The notes: generated from the letters alone by a model not told the origin. A stretch of DNA of 64,000 bases from Manihot esculenta (GCF_001659605.2 NC_035171.2:26949825-27013824), one strand, 5' to 3'; counted from the first letter of the stretch, positions 23,121-34,999 are shown. Translations and numbers: made by a program.

Positions 23121-23533
23121 ACTAGATTACTGTCCGCGTTGTGCCACGATGATTTAAATAAAGTATGAATATTGGCTATATGCGCAATGAGACAATAAAT
23201 TTTAGCAGATGGCATTTGATAATTCATATGGTAATTATTTATATAGGCAATATAATAAACACACATGAGTATAAACATATCAATTAAAAAATTGTTAATA
23301 AGTTATTAAATATTAATTAATATATAAAATATAAATAATTATTTTCTAATAAAATTTAATATTTCTTATTAATTACATCCTTATTGTATTAGTAGTTAAA
23401 ATTAGAATCATAAAAAGTTTTAATTTTTTTAAAGTGAGCAAAATTAAATTATTTAATTTTTATTTCTATACTAAGAATCATTAACGAAATCTTAATTAAA
23501 ATCTCAACAAAATGATCAAACAAATAAAATATA

Positions 23534-24041
23534 GAGATTGATGATCTGAGATCCAAAGAATAGGGTTTTACAAGGGTACTGTAAAATTGGAAAAAAACTT
23601 AGACCTAGGAGAGAGTATTTCTCCTCTTATATGTTCTCTTTTGTTCGCTAGTGACGTGTAACAGAATGCATGCCATTGGGCCACCTGTCCCTGTCACGTT
23701 GATTTGGACGTACGAGAAAATCAGATCACTGCCCCATGCGTAACGGCCTCTGATTCTCCCGGACGCGCGTGTGGGTGGTCCCACGTGAAGGATAAGCTGG
23801 TCTTCTTCCTGATTCCGGGCTGGATCAGAAGATATGATGTGGGCTGAGCTCAAAGAGGATTGGTTCATCGAACCCAAAGAGCTAGGCTGGCCCGATTGAG
23901 CAAATGGGTCGTAGTCTGGTTCTCAGGCTGAGCGGCCTGGACTTGATGGGCGTATTAGGCTTGAGAGTCTCTTAGATAATGGGCTGATATCGTGGGTTTG
24001 GCCTCAAACCGGGGTGCAGAAACCCAATGGTCATCAGAGAT
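23534..24041 (-). mobile_element. Solo LTR (498 bp) with GAGAT target duplication
   Basis: The LTR occupies 23539-24036. On the minus strand it starts TGATGACC and ends TCATCA. GAGAT at 23534-23538 repeats at 24037-24041. Minus-strand landmarks shared with the LTR at 57776 are TGATGACC, CGGTTTGAGG, a cluster of GGGCC motifs, GTTACGCATG, ACACGTCAC and TTGTAAAACCCTATT. It is much richer in G+C than its surroundings. Confidence 0.9.
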
Positions 24042-25500
24042 AATAAAACTATACATCTGCATACATATATTGCAAGTCATCCTACATTTATATAAATAAC
24101 CAAATCTAGACTGTCAGTAGGAATACATATAGGTTATTAGGAAGAAAAAAACTTCTTTATGAAGCACGGCTATCAACTATAAAATTATTGATGAGCCATG
24201 ACTCTATAATTATAATCTTCCACATCAAATTGTTAAAGCACTCTCAAATAATCAATTGTTTACATTGAAGCTTTATATGTGGCACTTTGAGCATCAACAA
24301 TGCTAATACCAACTCTCTTCAAAACGAAACTAGCCCCTTCTACTCTGTGTGAGGAAAAGCTACACTAATAACATAAACACTTGACTGGTGAAGTTTCGGT
24401 GTGAAAGTAGGGTTCTGGTAAGCTAAGTTGACACAATATTTGAAGCAATATCTCATCGCATGAAATCTTAACAAATATTATCTAATAAAAAAGAGCAAAA
24501 AGTTTATAACCAATGAAAATAAATAAAATGATATAAATAATTAGTAAATATATTCATTTTAAATTTTAATTGATTTAATTAAAGCTTAGTTAGTAAATGT
24601 GTTTAGTTTAAATTTTAAATTGATTAAATTACAATAAAACATCAGTAAATTCATAACCAAATAGAAATGAAAAAAAAAAGAACATGAATTAATTAATAAA
24701 TATGATAACGTATAAGGTATTTTGTCCTTAAAAAGAAGTCGATAACACATTAAGTTCATATTTCTCAACAGATAACAATTAAGAAGGGATTAATGAAAAG
24801 AGGTGTAATAGCAAAGAGTAGGAGTAGTCCATTCAATATACTGATCAAGTAATCCAATAAAAAATAATAAACGTGCTCAGCAAAGACAAGCCACCATTTA
24901 CAACAAATGTTCACCAAAAAATAATAGTGGTAATAACTAAATAATAACCATAATCAAATACGAATTAATAAACTATTACCGCAATATCCTAGAACAATCA
25001 CTTCAATTTTTAAAATATTGAAATCGAAAAGAATAAAAGTAATAAAAAAAATTAAATAAAATTAATGATAAATGATATTTAATAATTTATTATTGAATTA
25101 TTAGACAAAGCATGAAAAATATATGTATATAACAATATGAGTGCTGGAATTATAAAATAAAACACAAACGACTTCTTTAAAAATCGATGAGCTTGTCACA
25201 ATTATTTTTATAAATTTAAAAAAAAAAACATAAAAAAATTTTTTAAAATAAGAATAGATGGGAATAATGAAGTGAATGCATCACATATATGACCACAACA
25301 CAAAAACAAGAAGACGATGCAACACAATTATATATAGTAAATTTAGTTGAAATATATGACACCATTTTAAACTAGAATCAAATATAATGTAAAAAAAAAG
25401 ACATCATTTTCAGATATAAATCAATAATCATTTAATCGCACGACACCAGTTTAAGCATTATTTACCTTTAAAGAAAAATAAAGAAAGAAACTTCATGTTT
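24042..25500. other. AT-rich stretch without recognised genes
   Basis: The part at 24050-24440 is less AT-rich but carries stops in all frames. No repeat ends seen. Confidence 0.55.
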
Positions 25501-25519
25501 GCCTTAAAGAAACGAAACA

Positions 25520-25698
25520 TCACCTTCAGGAGGCGGAGAGAAGGTACGGCAACGGGGCACGTGCCGTACCGGCGACCAAAAAATACTTTGAAGGGAGATG
25601 AAAGTGCCGCAGCGGCGCAGCCGGTGTCCTACCAAAGGGAACGGCTTGGCTCCGCCACTGATCACCTTGGACTCAAATTAAAAAAAAAAAAAAAAAAA
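25520..25698 (+). repeat. GC-rich patch with hairpin and A-tail, possible retroposed fragment
   Basis: About 160 bp of G+C-rich sequence ends in a 19-base A run (25680-25698). GGTACGGC at 25543 and GCCGTACC at 25563 form an 8-bp stem around GGGCACGTGC. The open frame here ends in poly-Lys from the A tail and is not credible as a protein. Origin not identified. Confidence 0.5.
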
Positions 25699-25779
25699 CA
25701 AAGAATAAGAAAAAAATGCACCCGTTTAAAGACAATTCAAACGATGACATTTGAAGCGGTGACATTGTCTAGTAGATAA

Positions 25780-26394
25780 AGACAAATGAGAAAAGGATAA
25801 GTAACTCTAAGGTTATCAGGAAGACCTTCACGGTAAAAGAGGCTTTATCAGTAAGTCAATCAGTACACATATTGGCTTTACAAAAAGATAAGATCAACGT
25901 GGACATTTCAATTTTTGCTGAGTATATTATCTTCATTTAGAATAAAGATTTTACAAGAATTAAATTTAATTCATTTCATTCTATTACATTTTGTGTTTGA
26001 AATATAAAAAAAAAACTTTTATTTAAAAAAAAAAAACTATACATAATTTTGTTAGAATTTATTTATTTATTTTTTAAATAAATTAAGTCAAATAGAGAAA
26101 TTATGAATATCGGAAAAGAGAGACTTAAGATAAGCAGAAGGAAGATAATTCTGTTTATATAATCCACTGCCACATCGTGATACCTTTTATAATATTGAAA
26201 TAAGATATTTATATTATCCATTTTATAATATTGAAATTAAATATTTATATAATTATTGAATTTTGCATGACCAAATAATAGGATAACCTTCTCAAATTAT
26301 TGGGTATTTTAATTAAAAAATTTTAAATTATTGAGCTCGTTCAAGTAACATGCTGTGTCTCACATAAAATTTTGAACTAGAATTCTTAATTTTG
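25780..26394. other. AT-rich stretch
   Basis: Nothing recognised. A local duplication of a TATTGAAAT-ATATTTATAT motif occurs at about 26195-26250. Confidence 0.5.
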
Positions 26395-26830
26395 AGATTG
26401 ATTCGGTTTCAATTTTAAATCAAATCAAATTGAATAAAGTAAAAATTAAAGTTTTAACATTTATAAAAATTAAATCGAATCAATTTTAAAATAGAAATTA
26501 ATTTGAATTAAATTGATCTGATTCGATTTGGTTCGATTTAATTAATTTAATTTTTAAATAAACTTTTTATTTTTTACTTTTTATTTTTAATACTTTAAAA
26601 TTTAATTAAAATATTTTAATTTTGATAATTGTATAATCTCTATATTATAAAAAATAATATATTATTATCATTAACGGATATAATTTAATTTGTTTGATTT
26701 TTTTTTCATATTAAAATTGAATCAAATTGAAATAATTAAAATTTTAAATGGAAAATTAAATCAAACTAAAATTTTTAATTAATTTAATTCGATCGATTTT
26801 TTTTTATTTGAATTAAATATTACTAATCTG
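26395..26830 (-). repeat. AT-rich MITE-like family 1, copy B (inverted)
   Basis: Reverse complement of the order seen in copies A, C and D: TCGATTCGATTT-type arms around an AATAATATATTATTATCATTA core. Confidence 0.7.
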
Positions 26831-27311
26831 TAACTGGGATTTTCTTTTTTTTTAAAAAAAAAAAAAGAAGGTTTTACACTTTTTGAAAAATCAACAACGA
26901 TAGGCAATGCTTAAATTATAATGTAGCAATTTGAAATAAGTTATGAAAAATAATGGCAAAAACCAAATGATTGAAATCTAACTGTCAACTCAAACATGCA
27001 CAACTTCTACTATTCTCCCAAAAAAAATAATTTCTTAATTTCAATTGTCTTCCCATTGCTTGCTTTTAGGAAATTTCATATATCACGTGGTCGGCTTGCT
27101 TCATATTCGGATCATATATATATAATATTATCTAAATCATCAAAGAAATTTCCTTGATCCATACATGTGAAGACTCGTGGCATTATGTGATTTTATCAAT
27201 ATCATCTAATAAAAGAATTAGGTAAATTAAATCTTATTTATTTAATGACCTAATTAATTAGTTGACTAATTTGTTAAGAGATAATTGCATGATAACCATT
27301 GCGCATGATAA

Positions 27312-27766
27312 GGTGAGAAGTATACAATTTAAATTAAAAAAATCAATCCAAGCGAATTATTTTAAAATTTTAATTTAATTTTTTATTTATTTTGATTCGA
27401 TTCGATTTTTAATTTTAAAATTTTTAATTATTTTGATTCGATTTGATTTTAATAAAAAAAATTATAAAAATCGAATCAAACTGATTAATGATAATAATAT
27501 ATTATTTTCAATAATATAAAAAGATTATATCATATCAAGATTAAAATATTTTAATTAAATTTTAAAATATTAAAAATAAAATATAAAAATTAAAAATTTA
27601 TTAAAAATTTAAACCGATCAAATCAAATCAAACTGAATTAAATTGATTTAATTCGATTTGATCTCTAATCAAAATGAATTTGATTCAATTTTTATAATAT
27701 TAAAATTTTAATTTTTAATTTATTCAATTTGATTTAATTTAAATTAAATCAACCGAATATTCACCC
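27312..27766 (+). repeat. AT-rich MITE-like family 1, copy C
   Basis: The best-preserved copy. It runs from GGTGAGAAGTATACAATTTAA to AACCGAATATTCACC, so the ends form a GGTGA...TCACC inverted pair. The inside shows the GATTCGATTCGATTTTTAATT arm, the GATAATAATATATTATTTTC core and the opposing AAATCAAATCAAA arm. Confidence 0.8.
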
Positions 27767-28109
27767 TAACGCATAAATCAATTTACTATCCTCATGATTT
27801 TACTCTTTCTTTGAAAATAAAAAACAAAGTTGTTTATATTTTTTAAAATTTAGACCACGCTCATAAAAATTATCAATAAGTGTTTTTAATTGAAAAAATT
27901 TAATTATTTTAATTGAAATTAAAATTAATTCATTGTTTAATTCTTGAAATTGATGTTAGAAAAATCAATCCTCCAAAGAGCATACCAAAATTGAAAAGTT
28001 TTATTATAATATAAAAGTTTCCTAATCAATTTCCTTAAAAAGGCAAGTGGTCTTCAAATTAGGTAATAGAAGGAATGAGATCTAATGGTAATTTTATCAA
28101 TTAATGAGT

Positions 28110-28375
28110 ATAATTTTAAAGGGTAAAATTTATAATTTAATTTTTATTATTTTAATATTAAATAATTTAATCTCTAAAATTTCATTTTATTAATAAAATA
28201 TTCTCTTTTAATTTACTATTAAATTAAATAATCTAATCATTTTAATTTTAATAATTTGTAATAAATTATTTTTATAATTTTAAAGTTTATAATAATTTAA
28301 TTTTTTTAATTTAAATTAATTTTTTCGATTAATAATTAATTGAGGGTAAATTTGTAAAATGTTAACTTGTGCGAT
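28110..28375 (+). repeat. AT-rich MITE-like family 3, diverged copy
   Basis: GGGTAAAATTTATAATTTAA...ATTTTATTAATAAAATATTC resembles the arm of the element at 58640. Strongly AT-rich, so the boundaries are approximate. Confidence 0.45.
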
Positions 28376-29214
28376 TAAAATAAAGCCATACATCCCCCTA
28401 AGGCTAAGATCAATTTAAGGAGAAGACGTGCCATGCATAATCCTCACAGTCAAGAATGTCACATGCATTAATTGTTGTCTTGGGCTAATAATTCCTTGCA
28501 CATTTCACGTCAAAAAAAAAAGTTATCGCAATTTTTTATTCCTAGGAACTTTACGGCCAGGTAATGATTAAAACTCAACTGGTCAGATGAATTATATGAG
28601 TATTTTTTTTTTAAAGAAATTAAAATTATTGGGTTTTTCTGAGTAATAAAAAATTAATTAAATAATTATATAGATTTGCTAAATGTTGGGTTTTTTTATT
28701 TTTTATTTATTTTTTCTCCTTCAATTGTACTCTAAAGTTAACTTTTAGATATAATTTTATTTGAAAATAAATTTAATAGAGAAAGTTTTAATGTATCCAA
28801 CTCATAGTATTGACATTTTATATACAACTTATTATACTCTTTTAATTAATATTGTTGGACTTATCCGTAAACTAACTTGTTGAAAATTTTTAGTAGATAA
28901 TAATTACGTAATTTAAGGCATGCACATGCTCTCATAATTTCAATTATTTTTTAAAAAAAATTACTATTTAATAATTAATATCAAATTATTTTGAAAATAA
29001 AATAAAATTATAATGGTCAATTTATATATTATTTATATTTTAAAAAAATAAATAATAATTTTAAGATAATAAAAATAATATGATAAAATTATGTGACGAG
29101 AAAATTATATATAAAATTAAATTTATAATTATTTAATAATTTTATCTATTAATTTTATCTCTCACACGATTGAGAGAGAAATAGAGAAACGGGAAGGAGA
29201 TGAATAGATAAGTA

Positions 29215-29560
29215 TGAAGAATGAAATATAAAATTGAGTGATGGGATTGTAAATAACAGTATTATTAAGAATTAAATAGTAATTTAACTATAAAATTAAT
29301 GACAAAATAGATGCTAAACCTTCATTCGTTACAAAATTGGTTAAAATATTTTTTCATTAAAGGAAAATTTAAGTGTTTTTAAAGAAAATAATTTTATTTT
29401 TAAAAAAGAAAGTTATTTAAAATAAAGCATGAAGGATTAAATAAAGAATCGAGTGATAAAATTATAAATAATAGTAATATTTAAAAATTAAATAGGAATT
29501 TAATTATAAAAATTAATGAAAAAATAGATGTTAAACCTTCATTTATTTGCTGAAAATTAA
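29215..29560. repeat. Two-copy direct duplication
   Basis: The block ending AAAATAGATGYTAAACCTTC (about 29215-29325) is repeated at about 29435-29548, including the TAATTTAAYTATAAAATTAATGA segment. Confidence 0.75.
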
Positions 29561-29780
29561 AAATATATATATATTTCTATTTTTATTTTTTAACATGTGC
29601 AACGCTCAATAAAACTATTATATATAAATTTATTAATATTTTTTATTTTTAAATCACAATTAAAAGTTGAAAAGTAAATTATTTTCTATGAAAATGTTTT
29701 ACATGAAAATGTTTTCTTTAGAACATATTTTTTAGAAAAAAAAATATTTTTAAAATCTAAGTTATTTTTTTAACAAACAG
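29561..29780 (-). repeat. AT-rich dispersed family 2, partial inverted copy
   Basis: ATATATAAATTTATTAATAT followed by AAGTAAATTATTTTCTATG is the reverse of the 18905 copy order. Partial. Confidence 0.45.
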
Positions 29781-30350
29781 TGTTGTTAAAACTAAATTGT
29801 TAACGTGGTTAAAATGGAATTTTATTGTGATTGGTTCAACGGAGTTATGTTGTGATTGGTCCATCTGCAAGACAGAGAATATGAGGTGGTTGACATTTGC
29901 GGTAGCAACTCTGACGCTGAGTCAGTGAGTCGAAGAGAAGGGTGAGTATAATGTTTAGAACTTATGAGTAGTTATGTAAGAGAATAACGTATATTTATCT
30001 TTATAATCACTCGCTTTTATACTATAAAAGGGAGTTAATTACAGTATTTCTTGATAATCCGCAATGATATGACCAGCTAATTAACGAGGAGTCTTACCGG
30101 CTAATCAGCCGGGAATCCCATGATTACAAACCTAATGAAAATCTTTTAGATTACCTCTAATTGTAACTTAATGTGAAAACTCAGTCTGCTCTGAAATGAG
30201 CGAGTCTTGATGAAGAGCTGGGCATCTTGGTTGTCTAGGCCTTCCGCTCTTCAGGTGGGATCGCGCATCCAATTATTAGACTCTTGCCACATGGCAATCT
30301 CTTATGGTGACAACTCATGGCCTACATTGGGTGATTGTTGTATAATATCA
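29781..30350 (-). repeat. 3' LTR (in minus orientation) of the gag-only element
   Basis: Plus-strand limits TGTTGTTAAAAC and TAATATCA. It carries TATAAAAG on the minus strand at about 30014-30021. A purine-rich run on the minus strand at 30351-30368 (agcgggaagacc) adjoins the right edge, as expected for a polypurine tract next to a 3' LTR. Confidence 0.85.
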
Positions 30351-30650
30351 GAGGTCTTCCCGCTGGTCTTCAATTCTTCATATTCGAAGAAGAAATGTGT
30401 CATGGACCTAGAGTGCAAATCACACTGACTGTCACGAGTGCGGTCTTTAGTTCGTCAAACCAAGTCGGCCTTTACTCGGGCTAAGCACACGGTATCCTTG
30501 CTTTCTTCTTACTTGCCCTGCTGACCAGTCTGGTCCAAGATCTTGTCCAACAAAAGTTGATCCGAGTAAATATTGTCTGGCGAAAATTGATCCGAGTGAT
30601 ACAGTAATGCCTTAACAAGTTTACGGGCTCTCTCTAGCATCAACCAGCCA
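30351..30650. other. Element interior between LTR and tandem arrays
   Basis: Non-coding, moderately GC-rich. A partial duplication (TTGATCCGAGT twice, about 30547 and 30585) is seen. Confidence 0.5.
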
Positions 30651-30654
30651 TGGG

Positions 30655-31335
30655 TTTCATTTGGGCATTTCTCAACCTTGACGAGCTTTCGGGCATTATC
30701 TAGCCCTTGCGAGCTCCTTGCCCTTTTCCAGCCCTATCCAACTTCCGAGCATTTTTCAGCCCTGGCGTACTTTCGAGCATTTTCTCGCCCTGACGAGCTT
30801 CTAGTAATTTTTCAGCCTTATGGATTTCACTCGAGCTTCCTGGCATTTTTCAGTCCTATCGATCTTTCGGGCATTCGCTGACCCTAACGAGTTTTCAAGC
30901 ATTTTTCCAGCCCTATCAAGCTTCCTGGCATTTTTCAGCCCTATCGAGCTTCCGGGCATTCTCTAACCTTGATATATTTCCAGGCATTTTCCTTGCCTTG
31001 TCGAACTTTCGGGTATTCTCTAGCCCTAATATGCTTTTAGGCATTTTGCTTGCCCTGTCGAGCTTTCGGGCATTCTCTAGCCCTGACGTGCTTCCAGGCA
31101 TTTTTCTTGCCCTGTCAAGCTTCCGAGCATTCTCTAACCTTGACGTGCTTCTAGGTATTTTTCGGTCCTGGCATACTTTCATGCATTTTTCAGTCCTGGC
31201 ATATTTCCGAGAATTTTCCTTGTCCTATCGAGCTAGCCTTGACTAGCTTTCGAGCATTTTCCTTACCCTATCGAGCTTCCGGGCATTTTCTTGCCCTATC
31301 GAGCTTCAGGGCATTTTCTAGCCCTTGCGAGCTCC
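30655..31335. repeat. 28/29-bp tandem repeat array, about 24 copies
   Basis: Units of the form AGCCCTATCGAGCTTCCGGG plus CATTTTTC, diverged. Alternating 28- and 29-bp units give a 57-bp dimer in the best part (about 30960-31180). Confidence 0.9.
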
Positions 31336-31449
31336 ACTTATTCGCTTAGCAGTCCATCTTCGCCAATCGTCAAAAAGTCTCGCCCGCCTACAATGGGTCT
31401 TCTTCCTTGGCAAAAAGTTTGAATTTTTTAGAGTGATTGTAAGAGCATT

Positions 31450-31930
31450 GTCAAATGCCTTGGAGACTTCTTATGAAGCAGGACAATCACCTGATCGATC
31501 GGCCTAGCATATACTCGCCTTGTGGTCGAGTATCAAATACCTTAAAAACTTTTTGTGAAGCAGGACTATCACCCAGTTGGTCGACCTGGTGTATACCCGC
31601 CTTGTGGCCTAATATCAAATGCCCTAGAAACTTTTTGCGAAGCAGGACTATCACCCGATTGGTTGGTCTGGCGTATATCCACCTTGTGTCTTAGTATAAA
31701 ATGCCCTACATATTTTTTTGTGAAGTGGAACTTTCACCCAGTTGGTTGGTCTGGCATATACCTGCCTTGTGGCCTGTCATAAAATGCCTTAGAAACTTTT
31801 TATGAAGCGGGACTATCACCCGGTTGGTCGCCCTAACGTATACTCTCCTTGTGCCTGGCATCAAATGCCTTAAAAACTTTCTATGAAGCGGAACTATCAT
31901 CCGATTGGTCAACCTGGCGTATTCCTGCCT
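31450..31930. repeat. 82-bp tandem repeat array, about 6 copies
   Basis: GAAGCRGGACTATCACC starts recur at 31475, 31557, 31639, 31722, 31804 and 31885, a period of 81-83 bp. Each unit contains CTTGTGGCC and AAATGCCTTA. A related array lies at 41390-41640. Confidence 0.92.
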
Positions 31931-31934
31931 TGTG

Positions 31935-32280
31935 GCCTTGAGACTTTTGTTTGTTCGGACTAATATTCGGTCTTTTGGCTTGAAAAATTCTCGACTTATG
32001 GCTTTATTTTAGTGGTCCAATGCTTGGTCTTCTGGCGGGTTCTCACCTTAAATGTTTTTGTTTAACGGGTCCAACACTCAGTCTTCTAGCGTGACGGATT
32101 TCCGACTTATGCTTTTGTTTTAATGGGTCCAATGTCCAGTATTGTGGCATAAATGCTTGATTAATGGGTCCAATGTCTGGTCTTTTGGCATGAGTGCCTT
32201 GACTAGTGGGTCTAATGCCCGTCTTGTGGCATGAGTGCCTTGATTAATGGGTCCAACGCTCGGATGGCCTTGTGACTTTT
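31935..32280. repeat. Irregular repeat array around GGGTCCAATGYY
   Basis: GGGTCCAATG/GGGTCCAACR recurs at irregular spacing of roughly 50-70 bp, with TGGCATGAGTGCCTTGA between copies. Confidence 0.75.
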
Positions 32281-32660
32281 TATAAGTTTATTTTTATTTT
32301 TGCGGTCCAACGCCTAGATTATGGCCTGGCTGAAGTTGCCTTGTGGCTTGACATGAGATGCCTTATTATGCGGGACTAATGCTTGGATGGCCTTGTGGCC
32401 TATGTTTTCACAGTCCAACATCCAGATTATGGTCTGGCTGAAGTTGCCTTGTGGCCTAGCATGAGATGCCTTGTTATGTGGGATCAAAGCCTGAATGGCC
32501 CTGTAGCCTTTTATGAATTTATTTCTATTTTCATAGTCCAACACCCAAATTATGGCCTAGCTGAAGTTGCCTTGTGGCCTAGCATGAGATGCCTTATTAT
32601 GTGGGGCCAACGCCCAAATGGCCTTGTGACTTTTTAGTGGGATTGACATCTGGATGGTCT
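32280..32660. repeat. About 110-120-bp tandem repeat, three copies
   Basis: TGAAGTTGCCTTGTGGC occurs at 32331, 32439 and 32562, each followed by CATGAGATGCCTT and a GGCCTTGTGRC-type segment. Confidence 0.88.
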
Positions 32661-32979
32661 GGCGAAACTCGCCTTGTGACCTTTTCTCTTATCTCCATAC
32701 TTTCATTCATCCAGTGTTTCTGATTTTCCTATCAAAAAAGAAACTTGAAGAATGCATCATAGTCTTATAACATTTCCATAAATCACAAAGACTCGGTCGT
32801 CTGTCTTGACCAATTTCAAAACTCAGAGTTTGATCCAGGAGCTGAAAATTTATGATATTCTCCTAATTTTCAACCCTATTAACACTTAGTCCTTTTGCAA
32901 TTATATGAATAACCCCCACAAGTTCTCTATCAAGGGTGATTTGGGGGTTGTTACTTCAAACTCGAGCCTCCTATCTCTT

Positions 32980-34150
32980 CTATTCTTTCTGATGAACTTT
33001 CAAAGTGTGTCATTTCTTATTAACCTCTCGATCTTGTCTTTCAAATGCCGGCACTCCTCCATTATATGTCTGTGATCTTCATGAAAATGGCAGTACTTGG
33101 TCTTATCTCGCCTTCCAGCTTTCTTATGGTTGAGTTTAGGAGGCCATCTAACTTTCTTGTTATTTTTTCTAATCCACATTAAAATATATGTCCATAAGTT
33201 ATTCAGTGGAGTGTAATTCTTATACTTACCTTGGTCGTCCCTTCCTCGAAGACTGAGTAACTTTTGTGATCTCTCTCATATTTTTGCTTCTTCGACTTTT
33301 GGTCTTGCTTTAGACTCGTCTTCTTGTCCTCTCTTGGTGCTTGGACTTCGTCATCCAGCTTGGACTTCGTCATCCAGCTTGATATATTTTTGGGCCTTAT
33401 CTATCAACTGTTGATATGTTGCGGCTGGATTTTTTATTAAAGAATCCACGAAATTGACGTTGTGTGTTCCTTTCTTCAGCGCTTCACATGCTATCTCATG
33501 ATTTAACTCCTCTATCTGTACTGCCTCGGCATTGAATCGTGAGATAAAGCTCCTTAGAGACTCGCCCTCTCCTTGGTGGATCTTTTGCAAGTTAGAGAAT
33601 AGATTTTTAGGAGGTATACAAGTAATAAATCAGGATTTAAATAACGTAGCAAACTACATAAAGTTTTGAATTAAACTTGGGCTCAAATATTGGTACCATT
33701 TTTTAGCCAAACCTGTGAGTGTTGACGGAAACACTTGATACAACACGAAATCATTGACATATTGAAGTTGTATGATCATCCTAAAGATTGCCAAGTGACT
33801 CATGGATCTACTGTTCTATCATATTTGTCCAAGTTAGGCAGCTTGAACTTAGCTGGGATTGTTTCTGCTAAGATTTCTTTCAAAAGAGGCGAGGCACCAT
33901 CCAGGCCAAAATCCTCCTCTTACTCCTTCTAGTACCTTTGAACAGCCCGCATCAGCTTCCGATCGATATTTTCCAGAGCATCGTCTGATTCATCTTCTTC
34001 TAACTCGGCCTTCCCTTTGGATCACCTCTTGATCGTCTTTACCCGAGTCCTAGGGGTTTCAATTGGGGCTTCCTCCTTTCTCTTAGGAGCCGTGACTGAC
34101 GCCTCCCCCCGAGTTTTGTATTGCTCGAGAGTAGCCTGCAAATTTTTAGA
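32980..34150 (-). pseudogene. Ty3/Gypsy gag pseudogene
   Basis: The minus strand at 33930-33600 gives gag-like segments (L-A-I-F, V-F-P-S-T-L-T-G-L-A-K-K-W-Y). The open piece at 33590-33351 reads Q-G-E-G-E-S-L-R-S-F-I-S-R-F, typical of the retrotransposon gag domain. Further along, at about 33110-33000, Y-C-H-F-H-E-D-H-R-H and E-E-C-R-H-L-K-D carry Cys/His residues placed as in the C-terminal part of Tat/Ogre-type gag. Stops and a short duplication (CTTGGACTTCGTCATCCAG, 33342 and 33357) break the frame. Gag packages the element RNA; this copy could not make the full protein. Confidence 0.85.
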
Positions 34151-34411
34151 TGTATTGGATTATCTACTCGTTGTTTAGATTATTGAGATCTACTTCATTG
34201 GCCATCTAGGAGCGTGTTTTGTCCACTGCTAGGGGTGGAAAAAATGATAACGCCTTCATTGGTAGTAATATTAGCAGCAGCTCATGAACTTTCTGCCATT
34301 CCGAGAAAGAGCAGAGAGAGATTTCTTCCTAGGAGAAAAGAAATAAGATGCCTAATTTAATCCAAATAAACAGAAAAGATTCAATAGTAACCCAAAAATG
34401 GAACAAAATGA

Positions 34412-34999
34412 TGTTGCTGAAACCAAATTGATGATATGGTCGAATGGAGTTATACTGTGATTGGTCCAATGGAACTATAATGTGATTGGTCAACTTGTAG
34501 GACAGAAAACGTGAGGTGGTTGGCGTCTACGGCAGCCACTTTAATGCTCAAGTCAGTAAGTTAAAGAGAAGGGCGAGTATAATATTTAGAACTCAAGAGT
34601 AGTTGTGCGAGAGAATAATATACCTTTGTCTCTGTAATCACTCACTTTTATACTGTAAGAGGGAGTTAATTATAATATATCTTGAGAATCCGACAACGAT
34701 GTGTCCGGCTAATTGACAAGGGATCTTGCCGACTAATCGGCAGGGGATCTTGCAATTATAGATGTAATAGAGATCTTGTAGATTATCTCCGATGGTAACT
34801 TAATGTGAAGATTCAGTCTGCTCTGAAATGGGCGAATCTTGATGAAAAGCCAAGCATCTCGGTTGTCCGGGCCTTCCGCTCTTTGGGTGGACCGCATATT
34901 CGATTATTAGACCCTTATCATGTGGTCCTATTTTATGGTGACAATTTATGACCTACTTTAGATGATTTTTATATTTTGGACGATTCTTTTGTAATATCA
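34412..34999 (-). repeat. 5' LTR (in minus orientation) of the gag-only element
   Basis: Plus-strand limits TGTTGCTGAAACC and TAATATCA. Conserved TATAAAAG on the minus strand lies at about 34648-34655. It lies just upstream of gag in element orientation. Confidence 0.87.

Larger units (their letters stand above)
29781..34999 (-). mobile_element. Ty3/Gypsy Tat/Retand-like retrotransposon lacking pol
   Basis: Seen: two related LTRs in the same orientation (29781-30350 and 34412-34999), a gag pseudogene on the minus strand next to the right LTR, and about 2 kb of tandem repeats. So the element reads right to left: 5' LTR, gag, arrays, 3' LTR. No protease, RT or integrase is visible. The Tat/Retand assignment is inference: it shares its LTR family and the 82-bp array type with the pol-bearing element at 38353-42175, and arrays between pol and 3' LTR are known from Retand. 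The LTRs differ at many sites, so insertion is old. Flanking 5-mers do not match, so it may be a recombinant of two copies. Confidence 0.8.

Noticed and set aside
23605..23877. Minus-strand 90-codon ORF
   Set aside because: Falls entirely inside the solo LTR at 23539-24036; no domain.
25495..25779. 94-codon ORF with poly-Lys
   Set aside because: Poly-Lys comes from the A tail of a probable retroposed patch; no recognisable protein.
30655..31335. 28/29-bp repeats as a CRISPR-like array
   Set aside because: Units are contiguous and diverged, with no unique spacers, in a plant retrotransposon.
30916..32637. Several 60-90-codon frames in the tandem arrays
   Set aside because: Open only because the repeat length happens to keep phase; composition follows the repeat.
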